From assembly GCA_013152195.1 (NCBI GenBank), contig JAADGU010000078.1, positions 1 through 6,373 of the forward strand: a stretch of 6,373 nt of DNA, given 5' to 3'. Below the pieces are notes generated by a model. It did not search any database and was not told the DNA's origin. It worked only from the letters and a program-made list of their open reading frames with translations. This document shows, in pieces, positions 1 to 6,129 of the stretch (within the stretch, counting starts at the first letter, position 1; each line of letters opens with the position of its first letter). A program made the translations under genes and the position numbers. This stretch comes from Nitrospirota bacterium. Its GTDB lineage: Bacteria; Nitrospirota; Thermodesulfovibrionia; Thermodesulfovibrionales; JdFR-85.

Positions 1-2195
1 GTCCCCCTGCCGGGCTCGGAATAAAGGTTAATATAGCCACCATGGTTTGTAACTATTGAGTGGATTATGTATAGACCAAGGCCCGTACCTTTTCCTGTCT
101 CCTTGGTTGTAAAAAAAGGATCAAACACCCTGCTCTGGAGATCATTATCCATCCCTTCGCCTGTGTCGGATACAGCAAGCTTTACAAAGCCACCATCTGA
201 ATCTGAAGCAATCCCGTTTGCAGCCCCGCTTTCCCTGCCAACCCTGTCCGTTTCTATCCTTAATTTTCCACCGTCAGGCATGGCATCCTTGGCATTGATT
301 GCAAGATTCATGATTACCTGCTGAATCTGTACAGGGTCAGCTTTTATCGGGGGTATTCCCTCCCTGAGATTCAACTCAATCTCAATCTCTTTGGGTATGC
401 TTCTGTTTAATATGTCAAAGGTCTCTCTGATGATTGCATTAATGTCCACTACTTTCAACTCAAGTTTTTCCTTCCTTGTTATCCCCAGTATCCTGCCGGC
501 AAGGACTGCACCCTGTTGTGCCGATTTCTCAATAATAGTGATTCCCTTGTATATCGGGTCATCCCTGCTGATTTTGTTCTTTATAACCTCGGCATAACCA
601 AGAACAGCAGTAAGTATGTTGTTAAAGTCATGGGCAATACCTCCGGCAAGTGTACCTATTGCCTCCATCTTCTGAGCCCTGAGCAACTGCGCATACAGCT
701 TCTTCTCCTCTGTTATATCCCGCTGAATGGAGACAAAGTTAATAGTTTTGCCGCTGTCGGAGTGAATGGGAAAGATAACAGAAGAGACAACAAATTCTTC
801 ACCGCTTTTCTTTTTGTTAATCAGTTCACCCCTCCAGGGATTCCCGGACCTTATGCTATTGAATATATCTGAATAAAAGTTTTCACTGTATATTCCTTCA
901 TTGAGGGCAAACAACCCCTTTCCTGACATCTCGGACTTCGTGTACCCCGTCAGTTCCTCAAATGCCCTGTTTACATAAACAATATCTCCCTTTTCATCAG
1001 TAAAGGTAACGATGTCAAAGGCCGAGTCTATAATCTTTTTAAATCTCCTTAATTCCTCTGTTGCAGATACACGCTGAATAGCAACGGCCGCATCAGAGGC
1101 AATTGCCATAAGAAATCTTTCGTCCTCATCAGTAAAGGACCCCGTAGTCTTGTTTGCAAAATAAATAGAGCCAAGCGGGGTCCCCCTGCTTGAAAATATT
1201 GGATAACCAAGAAAATTCCTTATTGCGGGATGGCCATCGGGCAAACGCCCTGAAAAGGCCCCGTGTTTCGTTATATCATCTATTCTGACCGGCGTAAGGG
1301 TCAGCTGCATCATCCTTAAAATCCCTTTTCCCCGTGGATACATCCCAACCCTCTTCCGTATATCCTCGGTATCAATACCATTGGATATAATCTTTGAAAA
1401 CTCACCCTTCTCATTAAACAGGGCAATAGCAGCATAGTCGGCATAAATCAATCCCCTGGCTGCATCGAGTATTGTCCTGAGTGTGTCATCAAGGGACATG
1501 GATTCATTAAGCGCAACGGCAGCCCTGTGAAGTATCTCTGTCTTTAAGCGTTGCTCCTTCTCTGAGTCAAATGCCCCGTTTATCGCATCCACAAGAAAGT
1601 CAAACTCCTTAACCCCTGTATGTGTAAGGGGTTGACCCTCTCTCAGTTTCCGGATAAGTCTGTCCAGAGGCACTTTCAGGTTCCTGTTTACAACAGCCAT
1701 TATCCCGATAATAAACAAAACGGCGGCAAAGCTTATGCCCGATATCATTATATTGTTGGCAGCCTCAACAGAGCCCGGCATCACAGGGGAACTAACCAGA
1801 ACTATCTCCCAGCCCCACGGGGCATAACTGAATCGATAACCATAACCTCTTGTGCCGTTTATTCTGGTCTTCACAAGTTTGTCCCTCTCCCTGATCCCTC
1901 TTGTTACGGAGATGTCGCCTTTACTTAAAACAGGCATGCCATCGTTAAATATTGCATATGTGATACCCTCTTTATTTTGATGTTCTCTTATCTGCTTTAT
2001 GGCATCATCCATATTCTTCGATGATTTGATGATTGACTCGATTTGCAATCGATGGAGTTTAAAGAAGGTGCTGAAATATTCCCTGGAGACACGGTTAACT
2101 GTTGAAATTGAAACAGAGATAATGAAGACAATGATTAATAAAAGGAAGACAAGGATGGGTATACGTATCTTGGAACTTATGCTTCCATTCTTCAT
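1..2195 (-). CDS. Membrane-bound sensor histidine kinase with GAF and PAS domains, 3' end beyond the window
   Basis: The frame is open from ATG 2195 to the left edge, giving 731 codons without a stop. Domains in order are: a transmembrane helix at about residues 11-32; a short extracytoplasmic segment, about 33-146, ending in a Cache-like YAPWGWEIVLV stretch; a second helix, about 148-169; a short HAMP-like linker, 171-215; a GAF domain, about 225-377; a PAS domain, about 383-495, followed by the typical QRDITEEKK exit; and a HisKA dimerisation domain with H-box GGIAHDFNN and phospho-acceptor His522. The ATPase domain shows the N-box NLAINAKDAM (630-639), G1 DTGEGM (677-682), F-box FDPFFTTK (691-698) and G2 GKGTGLGL (701-708). 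All catalytic motifs are intact. The family senses a signal through the membrane or GAF/PAS and autophosphorylates; the ligand cannot be told. A C-terminal receiver domain, common in this AHDFNN type, could lie outside the window. No response regulator is seen here. The start has only a weak upstream GGGTG/TAGG. Confidence 0.95.
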   Translation of the reverse strand, partial: MKNGSISSKIRIPILVFLLLIIVFIISVSISTVNRVSREYFSTFFKLHRLQIESIIKSSKNMDDAIKQIREHQNKEGITYAIFNDGMPVLSKGDISVTRGIRERDKLVKTRINGTRGYGYRFSYAPWGWEIVLVSSPVMPGSVEAANNIMISGISFAAVLFIIGIMAVVNRNLKVPLDRLIRKLREGQPLTHTGVKEFDFLVDAINGAFDSEKEQRLKTEILHRAAVALNESMSLDDTLRTILDAARGLIYADYAAIALFNEKGEFSKIISNGIDTEDIRKRVGMYPRGKGILRMMQLTLTPVRIDDITKHGAFSGRLPDGHPAIRNFLGYPIFSSRGTPLGSIYFANKTTGSFTDEDERFLMAIASDAAVAIQRVSATEELRRFKKIIDSAFDIVTFTDEKGDIVYVNRAFEELTGYTKSEMSGKGLFALNEGIYSENFYSDIFNSIRSGNPWRGELINKKKSGEEFVVSSVIFPIHSDSGKTINFVSIQRDITEEKKLYAQLLRAQKMEAIGTLAGGIAHDFNNILTAVLGYAEVIKNKISRDDPIYKGITIIEKSAQQGAVLAGRILGITRKEKLELKVVDINAIIRETFDILNRSIPKEIEIELNLREGIPPIKADPVQIQQVIMNLAINAKDAMPDGGKLRIETDRVGRESGAANGIASDSDGGFVKLAVSDTGEGMDNDLQSRVFDPFFTTKETGKGTGLGLYIIHSIVTNHGGYINLYSEPGRG

Positions 2196-2346
2196 GACCT
2201 ACACCCAATAAACTGAAAATTCATATAATTCAACCTCTATTGCAGAAAATGCCCCAGCCAGCAGATTATGGCAGAACCGGCAATCTGTATTTATCCTCAT
2301 TTTACCATAACCCCACATATTTGAAGATACAGGCACAGACAACAAC

Positions 2347-3075
2347 CTAACCGGAATAGAGAGCAGCCATCTCCTCTGTATATAATCCATCCCTCTCATA
2401 TATAAACAGGGGGTTCTCCACTTTTAATTCAACCCCGCCGCCCTTGACTGCCTCAATGAGGACCATTGTAGCCTCCGAGTTGCTGTCGGGATGGACAAAC
2501 CTGACCCTCTTTGGCTCAAGGAGAAATTCTTTCATTGAATAGACTACTTCACTGAAACGGTACGGGTGGTAAACCATAAAAAACCTTCCCCGGTTCCTTA
2601 AAAGCGCAGACGAGGTCCTGATCAGCTCTGTCAGGGTTAACATGATCTCGTGTCTCGCTATAGCCCTTTCACCATAAGGACTTATCCTGCCGGTACCGGG
2701 CTTTCTGAAGGGTGGGTTTGATACAACGACATCAAACCCCTCTATGAGGTCAGGATTGTTATCTTTAAGCACGGATGATACATCAGCCTTCATCACCTGA
2801 ACCCTCTGTCGGAGCTGGTTGATCTCTAAATTCCTTTGTGCAAGAGAAGAAAGCCCCTCCTGAACCTCAATCAAGAGCACCTCTGTCCACGGGTATCTCA
2901 TTGCAAGAACAAGCCCCACAACACCCGAACCGGCACCAAGATCAACCACCCGTTTACTCCTCCTGGAACACCCTGCAAAACCGGCAAGCAGGACGGAATC
3001 AATGGAGAATCTGTATCCCTTTACACTCTGATATAATCTGACTCCACAAATACTGTCAAGGGTAAGGTTATCCAC
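2347..3075 (-). CDS. SAM-dependent N6-adenine methyltransferase, TrmN6/YfiC (COG4123) family
   Basis: This is a 242-residue class I methyltransferase. After a short N-terminal TLD...GYRFSIDSVLLAGF segment typical of COG4123 comes motif I VVDLGAGSGVVG (43-54), an acidic ribose-binding Glu70 (LLIEVQ), KADV with Asp98, and the amino-methyltransferase motif IV NPPF (120-123). The stretch GERAIARHE (about 135-143) is also characteristic of this family. E. coli TrmN6 methylates N6 of A37 in tRNA-Val, so tRNA adenine methylation is the likely role, but substrate within COG4123 is not certain. I place the start at GTG 3075 because AGAGGG sits 7 nt upstream and the family normally begins at this point. 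It then overlaps the cbiA stop by 8 nt, suggesting translational coupling. Alternatives in frame are ATG 3111 and TTG 3120, which would add 12 or 15 residues inside cbiA with poor ribosome sites. HemK/PrmC is less likely because its N-terminal domain is missing. Confidence 0.88.
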   Translation of the reverse strand: MDNLTLDSICGVRLYQSVKGYRFSIDSVLLAGFAGCSRRSKRVVDLGAGSGVVGLVLAMRYPWTEVLLIEVQEGLSSLAQRNLEINQLRQRVQVMKADVSSVLKDNNPDLIEGFDVVVSNPPFRKPGTGRISPYGERAIARHEIMLTLTELIRTSSALLRNRGRFFMVYHPYRFSEVVYSMKEFLLEPKRVRFVHPDSNSEATMVLIEAVKGGGVELKVENPLFIYERDGLYTEEMAALYSG

Positions 3076-4387
3076 TGTAAAACCCTCTGCCGCCAAGGTA
3101 AAGGTGGACATAACTGCCAACAGTATTCAAGTATCTGTACCCCCCGCACTCAAGTCCAGGGGGATGGGCAACCCTGTATACACGCTCGATATTCTCAGGC
3201 ATGGGGTCTATATCCGAATAGTGGAATTCGTGTCCCCTCACCCGGACACCCTTCTTCCCGACAATGGAATCCTCTGACAGAAGAATCTCCCTGTAACCAA
3301 GCCTCATACGTTTTTTCCTCATCGAGGCCCTTGTTGGAAAAACCCCGGCCATCGGATAAAAATTATCCTCAAAATCACGGATACCCTCTGTAAGGTACAT
3401 GAACCCGCCACACTCGGCATAGGTGCGCCCGCCACAAAGGCACCACTGCCTCACGGCCTCCCTCATCGGGGAATTTTCTGAAAGCCTCTCAGCATAAAGC
3501 TCAGGATACCCGCCTCCAAGACAGAGTATGGCAATCCCCTCTGGAAGCACCCTGTCACTGAGTGGACTGAAAAAGACGAGCTCGGCCCCCTGAGCCCTGA
3601 GTGTCTCCAGAAAATCCTCGTAATAAAAAGAAAACGCCCTGTCTCTTGCAATGGCTATCCTCATCGCATCAAGTGATTTTTTTACCTCTACGTTCTTCCT
3701 TTCAGTTTCGGGTACTTTATAGTCTGTCAGGGTGAGGAGTTTTCCCAGGTCCAGATTTGCTTCAATAAAGGCAGCAAGCCTCTCTATCTCTGATTTTTTC
3801 AGCGGAGTCTCGTCTGCAGTATAAAGCCCCAGATGCCTCTGGGGAATGGCTATTGCTTCCTCAGAAGGGAGAAACCCGATTATCTCTACCCCTTCCACAC
3901 TCTCCATCCCCCTGATTATCAGCTCCCTGTGCCTCTGGCTGGAGACCCTGTTGAAAATAACACCGGCAAGCCTCAGACCCTGCTGATAGTCCCGGAACCC
4001 CTTTACTACGGCCCCTGCGGACTCAGCCATAGAGCGGGCATCAACGAGCAGTATAACAGGAAGCCCGAGCACCTCTGAAACCGCAGCAGAAGAGCTTACA
4101 CCCCCATCATACAGCCCCATTACCCCCTCAACTACGGCAACATCCGTATGAACACACTTATTTGCAAAGAGGCCTCTGACATGATCGCCACCAGCCATCC
4201 AGATATCGAGGTTATAGGATTTACTGCCGCTAACAAGGCTGTGCAGTCCCGGGTCTATAAAATCCGGCCCCACTTTAAAGGGCTGCACTCTCAGTCCCCG
4301 CTTCATCAGAGCTGCCATCACCCCAATGGATACCGTAGTCTTACCTGCACCACTGTGTGCAGCACCAATCAAAAATCCCTTCATCAT
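3068..4387 (-). CDS. cbiA: Cobyrinate a,c-diamide synthase CbiA
   Basis: The enzyme uses ATP and glutamine to amidate the a and c carboxylates of cobyrinate in the anaerobic cobalamin pathway, in the cytoplasm. The 439 residues match the usual length of about 440-460. The N-terminal ATPase half carries a P-loop AAHSGAGKTT (9-18), VGPDFIDPGLH (39-49) and EGVMGLYDG (87-95). The C-terminal class I glutamine amidotransferase half, from about 242, has CLGGGYPELYAE (289-300), the nucleophile Cys326 in YAECGGFMYL, RGHEFHYS (384-391) and the terminal GSYVHLYL with probable catalytic His428. Nothing essential is missing. Two ATGs are in tandem (4387 and 4384). AAGGGGG ends directly against the first, so the second, with about 6 nt from AAGG, may be the real start; the difference is one residue. 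CobB of the aerobic pathway (hydrogenobyrinate) is the alternative, and CfbB of methanogens is unlikely in this context. No other cobalamin gene is in the window. Confidence 0.95.
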   Translation of the reverse strand: MMKGFLIGAAHSGAGKTTVSIGVMAALMKRGLRVQPFKVGPDFIDPGLHSLVSGSKSYNLDIWMAGGDHVRGLFANKCVHTDVAVVEGVMGLYDGGVSSSAAVSEVLGLPVILLVDARSMAESAGAVVKGFRDYQQGLRLAGVIFNRVSSQRHRELIIRGMESVEGVEIIGFLPSEEAIAIPQRHLGLYTADETPLKKSEIERLAAFIEANLDLGKLLTLTDYKVPETERKNVEVKKSLDAMRIAIARDRAFSFYYEDFLETLRAQGAELVFFSPLSDRVLPEGIAILCLGGGYPELYAERLSENSPMREAVRQWCLCGGRTYAECGGFMYLTEGIRDFEDNFYPMAGVFPTRASMRKKRMRLGYREILLSEDSIVGKKGVRVRGHEFHYSDIDPMPENIERVYRVAHPPGLECGGYRYLNTVGSYVHLYLGGRGFYSG

Positions 4388-4403
4388 CCCCCTTGCCCCC
4401 AGG

Positions 4404-4427
4404 CAGCTTAAAAGCTCATATAAGCTG
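4404..4427 (-). promoter_or_regulatory. Small hairpin in the cbiA 5' untranslated region
   Basis: On the minus strand CAGCTTA and TAAGCTG form a perfect 7-bp inverted repeat with a 10-nt loop, lying 16 nt upstream of the cbiA ATG and just before its Shine-Dalgarno sequence. It could modulate translation or serve as an operator. There is no U-tract, so it is not an intrinsic terminator. Function is inference only. Confidence 0.3.
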
Positions 4428-4451
4428 TAATCATTCCATTTACTGCAAATG

Positions 4452-4460
4452 ATTATAGCA
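4452..4460 (-). promoter_or_regulatory. Extended -10 promoter for cbiA
   Basis: The minus strand reads TGCTATAAT, an exact extended -10 with a consensus hexamer at 4457-4452. No good -35 is found at 16-18 nt, which the TGn extension may compensate for. Transcription would start near 4445 and leave a leader of about 58 nt before cbiA, too short for a cobalamin riboswitch. It would serve cbiA and the coupled methyltransferase, perhaps also the kinase. Confidence 0.55.
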
Positions 4461-4515
4461 AAACACCAGGGTTAACTCCCAGGATACCACCATAACACCA
4501 CCCTAAAGTTACCAC

Positions 4516-4545
4516 TTGACATATTCTGTTTTTTTTGTGTATATT
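4516..4545 (+). promoter_or_regulatory. Sigma70-type promoter upstream of the small ORF and cytochrome
   Basis: A perfect -35 TTGACA (4516-4521) is followed after 18 nt by a -10 TATATT (4540-4545). The predicted start is near 4552, 26 nt before the small ORF at 4578. The spacer is T-rich (eight T in a row). Three ACCAC words (4486, 4497, 4511) lie just upstream. It is divergent from the cbiA promoter, with the two -10 elements about 85 nt apart. Confidence 0.6.
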
Positions 4546-4577
4546 TCAATCGGCAAAAGGGAAAGGAGTTTACTCTT

Positions 4578-4736
4578 ATGTATGTTAATCTTTCCAAACA
4601 TCACAACATGATTATCAATTCAGTTATAAGCATGAAGCCATTCAGGCTTACATCAATCCATACCAAAAATGTCCTGTCATTCTTTACTACCTGGCATGAA
4701 TTTTGTATAAATCATGCCAATAAGAAAATAATTTAA
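4578..4736 (+). CDS. Small ORF, 52 residues, function unknown
   Basis: An ATG at 4578 opens a 52-codon frame ending in TAA at 4734-4736. It has a strong ribosome site AAAGGAG (4562-4568) 9 nt upstream and lies 26 nt downstream of a predicted transcription start, so the signals for expression are better than chance would give. The peptide is basic, with five His, one Cys (43) and a hydrophobic patch NVLSFFTTW (31-39); it begins MYVNLSKHHNM. I recognise no family, signal peptide or transmembrane segment. The stop is 19 nt before the cytochrome start and adjoins its Shine-Dalgarno sequence, so the two could be co-transcribed and coupled. The alternative is that this is an untranslated leader of the cytochrome mRNA in which the frame is fortuitous. 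AT-rich sequence and lack of homology I can name keep confidence low. Confidence 0.4.
   Translation: MYVNLSKHHNMIINSVISMKPFRLTSIHTKNVLSFFTTWHEFCINHANKKII
4683..4718 (+). promoter_or_regulatory. Inverted repeat around a possible second promoter for the cytochrome gene
   Basis: GGCATGA (4693-4699) and TCATGCC (4712-4718) form a perfect 7-bp inverted repeat separated by 12 nt. Within the spacer is a -10-like TATAAA (4706-4711), with a weaker TTTACT (4683-4688) 17 nt upstream as -35. If used, transcription would begin near 4718 and the repeat would be placed as an operator. It also falls inside the small ORF. Alternatively it is an RNA hairpin in the leader. Confidence 0.35.
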
Positions 4737-4738
4737 CG

Positions 4739-4750
4739 AAAGGAGGTGAG
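4739..4750 (+). promoter_or_regulatory. Strong ribosome binding site deciding a GTG start
   Basis: AAAGGAGGTGAG is a near-complete anti-16S match, with AGGAGG at 4741-4746 placed 9 nt before GTG 4756. It supports the GTG start of the cytochrome rather than the in-frame ATG at codon 6, which would remove most of the signal peptide's basic head. Confidence 0.8.
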
Positions 4751-4755
4751 ATTAG

Positions 4756-5070
4756 GTGAAGAAACTACTTATGTTAGCGATCATTCTGACTTTTGCACTT
4801 GCCTTTATTGGAACTTCCATGGCTGTCCCCCCCGGCAAGACGGTTGAGTTTACTAAAAGTCCGATGGGAAAGGTTGTTTTTTCCGGCAAAATACATGCTG
4901 ATGCCGGCAAGAAATGCACTGACTGCCATCCGAAGATCTTCAAGATGAAAAAGGGTGCAGACAAGGTAACCATGAAAGACATTTATGCCGGAAAGTTCTG
5001 CGGAACCTGCCATAATGGCAAGATTGCATTCAATGCAAAGACCGGTTGTATGAAATGCCACAAAAAGTAG
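4756..5070 (+). CDS. Secreted triheme c7-type cytochrome
   Basis: The 104-residue precursor begins at GTG with a basic head (KK) and a hydrophobic core (residues 4-19), and has a likely signal peptidase I site after SMA (23/24), giving a mature protein of about 81 residues in the periplasm. Three heme c attachment motifs are present: CTDCH (54-58), CGTCH (82-86) and CMKCH (98-102). The spacing and the phrases VVFSxKxH and YAGKFCGTCHNGK match the c7-type triheme domain family related to PpcA of Geobacter. Such proteins shuttle electrons in the periplasm between inner-membrane donors and reductases or outer-membrane conduits; the partner here is unknown. Only one His (His47) lies outside the CxxCH motifs, so bis-His ligation of all three hemes is impossible within one chain. 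Met37, Met64, Met73 and Met99 are other possible ligands. It is followed by a strong terminator and preceded by a small ORF. Confidence 0.93.
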   Translation: MKKLLMLAIILTFALAFIGTSMAVPPGKTVEFTKSPMGKVVFSGKIHADAGKKCTDCHPKIFKMKKGADKVTMKDIYAGKFCGTCHNGKIAFNAKTGCMKCHKK

Positions 5071-5091
5071 CAATAAGACCACACTACATTA

Positions 5092-5134
5092 AAAACAAAA
5101 GAGGGCTCCTGAATCAGGAGCCCTCTTTTGTTTT
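5092..5134. terminator. Bidirectional intrinsic terminator between convergent genes
   Basis: Two 21-nt arms (5092-5112 and 5114-5134) are perfect reverse complements around a single central base. The GC-rich core GAGGGCTCCT / AGGAGCCCTC is flanked by an A-rich left side and a T-rich right side (TTTTGTTTT), so a GC stem followed by a U-tract is read on both strands. It lies 22 nt after the cytochrome stop and 19 nt after the ilvE stop, and should end both transcripts. Confidence 0.95.
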
Positions 5135-5152
5135 ATTAAAAAACCATTGTCC

Positions 5153-6067
5153 CTAAATTATGGTTAACCACTCCCTGTATCTCCTGTTCTCGCCCCTTAC
5201 AATGCTGAAAAAGATATCCTGAAGTCTCCTTGTGATTCCCCCCGGACTGCCATCACCTAAAAGCCTTCCATCAAGCTCCCTTATCGGGGTTACCTCTGCA
5301 GCAGTTCCTGTAAAAAAGGCTTCATCGGAAACATAGACTTCATCCCTTGTAAAACGTTCCTCACTAATCCCGATACCCTCATCTCCGGCAATGGTTATCA
5401 TGCTGTTCCGTGTAATTCCCTCAAGAATGGAAGTAAGGGGGGTGGTCTTCAGACGGCCACTTCTGGCAATAAATATATTTTCACCGCTGCCCTCTGAGAC
5501 AAAACCTTCGGTATCAAGCAAAAGGGCCTCGTCATAGCCACATGAGATAGCCTCTTTCTTGGCCAGCTGGGAATTAACATAATAGCCACATACCTTGCCG
5601 TGCGACATATTTGAATTGACATGGTTTCTTATAAAAGAAGATGTCTTCACCTTTATACCCTTTTCCAGGCCCTCATCTCCGAGATATGTACCCCATGGCC
5701 ATACAGCAATAGAGACCCTGACAGGATTGCCCCTGGGATAAAGCCCCATGGCTCCATATCCGATATAAACAAGGGGCCTTATATAACACTCTTTTATTCC
5801 ATTGACATCCACGGTCTTTATAATGGCCTCCTCGATCTCCTCTTTTGTGAAAGGGATATCAAGGAGAAAGATTTTCGCTGATTTAAATAGCCTCTCAACG
5901 TGTTCCTTAAGCCTGAATATGGCAGGTCCCTCCGCTGTCTCATAGCATCTTATCCCCTCAAAAACACCAAGGCCGTAATGCATTGTATGCGTAAGGATGT
6001 GAACCTTTGCATCATCCCATGCAACCAGATCTCCGTCCATCCATATCTTTTCAGTCTTGTCAATCAT
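5153..6067 (-). CDS. ilvE: Branched-chain amino acid aminotransferase IlvE
   Basis: This PLP enzyme of fold type IV exchanges the amino group between glutamate and the 2-oxo acids of valine, leucine and isoleucine in the cytoplasm. Its 304 residues compare with about 309 in E. coli IlvE. Visible are the N-terminal KIWMDGDLVAW, HYGLGVFEGIRCY (30-42), the phosphate-site region EHVERL with Arg59, YIRPLVYIGYGAMGL (95-109), the PLP lysine Lys158 in SHGKVCGYYVNSQ, EGSGENIF (192-199) with Glu192, GITRNSM (217-223), and GTAAEVTPI (254-262). The IRPL and GTAAEVTPI signatures favour IlvE over D-amino acid transaminase or aminodeoxychorismate lyase. The start ATG 6067 gives the normal family N-terminus but has no Shine-Dalgarno sequence. 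A promoter lies so close that the message is probably leaderless. It is transcribed convergently with the cytochrome and appears monocistronic, without other ilv/leu genes nearby. Confidence 0.96.
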   Translation of the reverse strand: MIDKTEKIWMDGDLVAWDDAKVHILTHTMHYGLGVFEGIRCYETAEGPAIFRLKEHVERLFKSAKIFLLDIPFTKEEIEEAIIKTVDVNGIKECYIRPLVYIGYGAMGLYPRGNPVRVSIAVWPWGTYLGDEGLEKGIKVKTSSFIRNHVNSNMSHGKVCGYYVNSQLAKKEAISCGYDEALLLDTEGFVSEGSGENIFIARSGRLKTTPLTSILEGITRNSMITIAGDEGIGISEERFTRDEVYVSDEAFFTGTAAEVTPIRELDGRLLGDGSPGGITRRLQDIFFSIVRGENRRYREWLTII

Positions 6068-6075
6068 GTTGTATA

Positions 6076-6104
6076 TTTAAACAGTAACAGGCAAAAACTG
6101 TCAA
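6076..6104 (-). promoter_or_regulatory. Promoter of ilvE, placed for a leaderless transcript
   Basis: The minus strand has a perfect TTGACA (6104-6099), a 17-nt spacer and TTTAAA (6081-6076, four of six consensus bases). Eight nt separate the hexamer from the A of the ilvE ATG, so the expected start falls within 0-2 nt of the start codon. A shifted -10 (TTAAAT, 18-nt spacer) gives almost the same result. Confidence 0.55.
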
Positions 6105-6129
6105 TATTATTTTCGTGGACGCCAAACAA

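Noticed and set aside
67..872. Plus-strand frames opposite the histidine kinase (67-324, 391-597, 516-872)
   Set aside because: The minus-strand kinase is continuous with all catalytic motifs. The plus-strand frames show no family features and no ribosome sites, so they are antisense shadows.
1620..2211. Plus-strand frames at 1620-1928 and 1999-2211
   Set aside because: They lie opposite the kinase's N-terminal sensor and membrane region, are unrecognisable, and are explained by the real gene.
2199..2399. Minus-strand 66-residue frame as a gene
   Set aside because: A third of it overlaps the methyltransferase C-terminus in another frame, and it has no ribosome site or signal peptide. It is kept only as a weak observation because of its CxxCH.
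2836..4411. Several frames inside cbiA and the methyltransferase (2836-3036, 2838-3041, 3463-3651, 3833-4078, 4148-4411)
   Set aside because: All are inside or opposite two well-supported enzymes and show no independent features.
4388..4577. Cobalamin riboswitch upstream of cbiA
   Set aside because: No B12-box-like conserved core is visible on the minus strand, and the likely leader is about 58 nt.
4752..5082. Minus-strand frames opposite the cytochrome (4752-4982, 4774-5082)
   Set aside because: The plus-strand triheme cytochrome has a signal peptide, three CxxCH motifs and a strong ribosome site. The hydrophobic look of the antisense frames comes from the complement of its Lys-rich codons.
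6036..6067. Internal ATG (codon 10) as the ilvE start
   Set aside because: It would remove the conserved KIW strand of the family N-terminus, and it has no better ribosome site.
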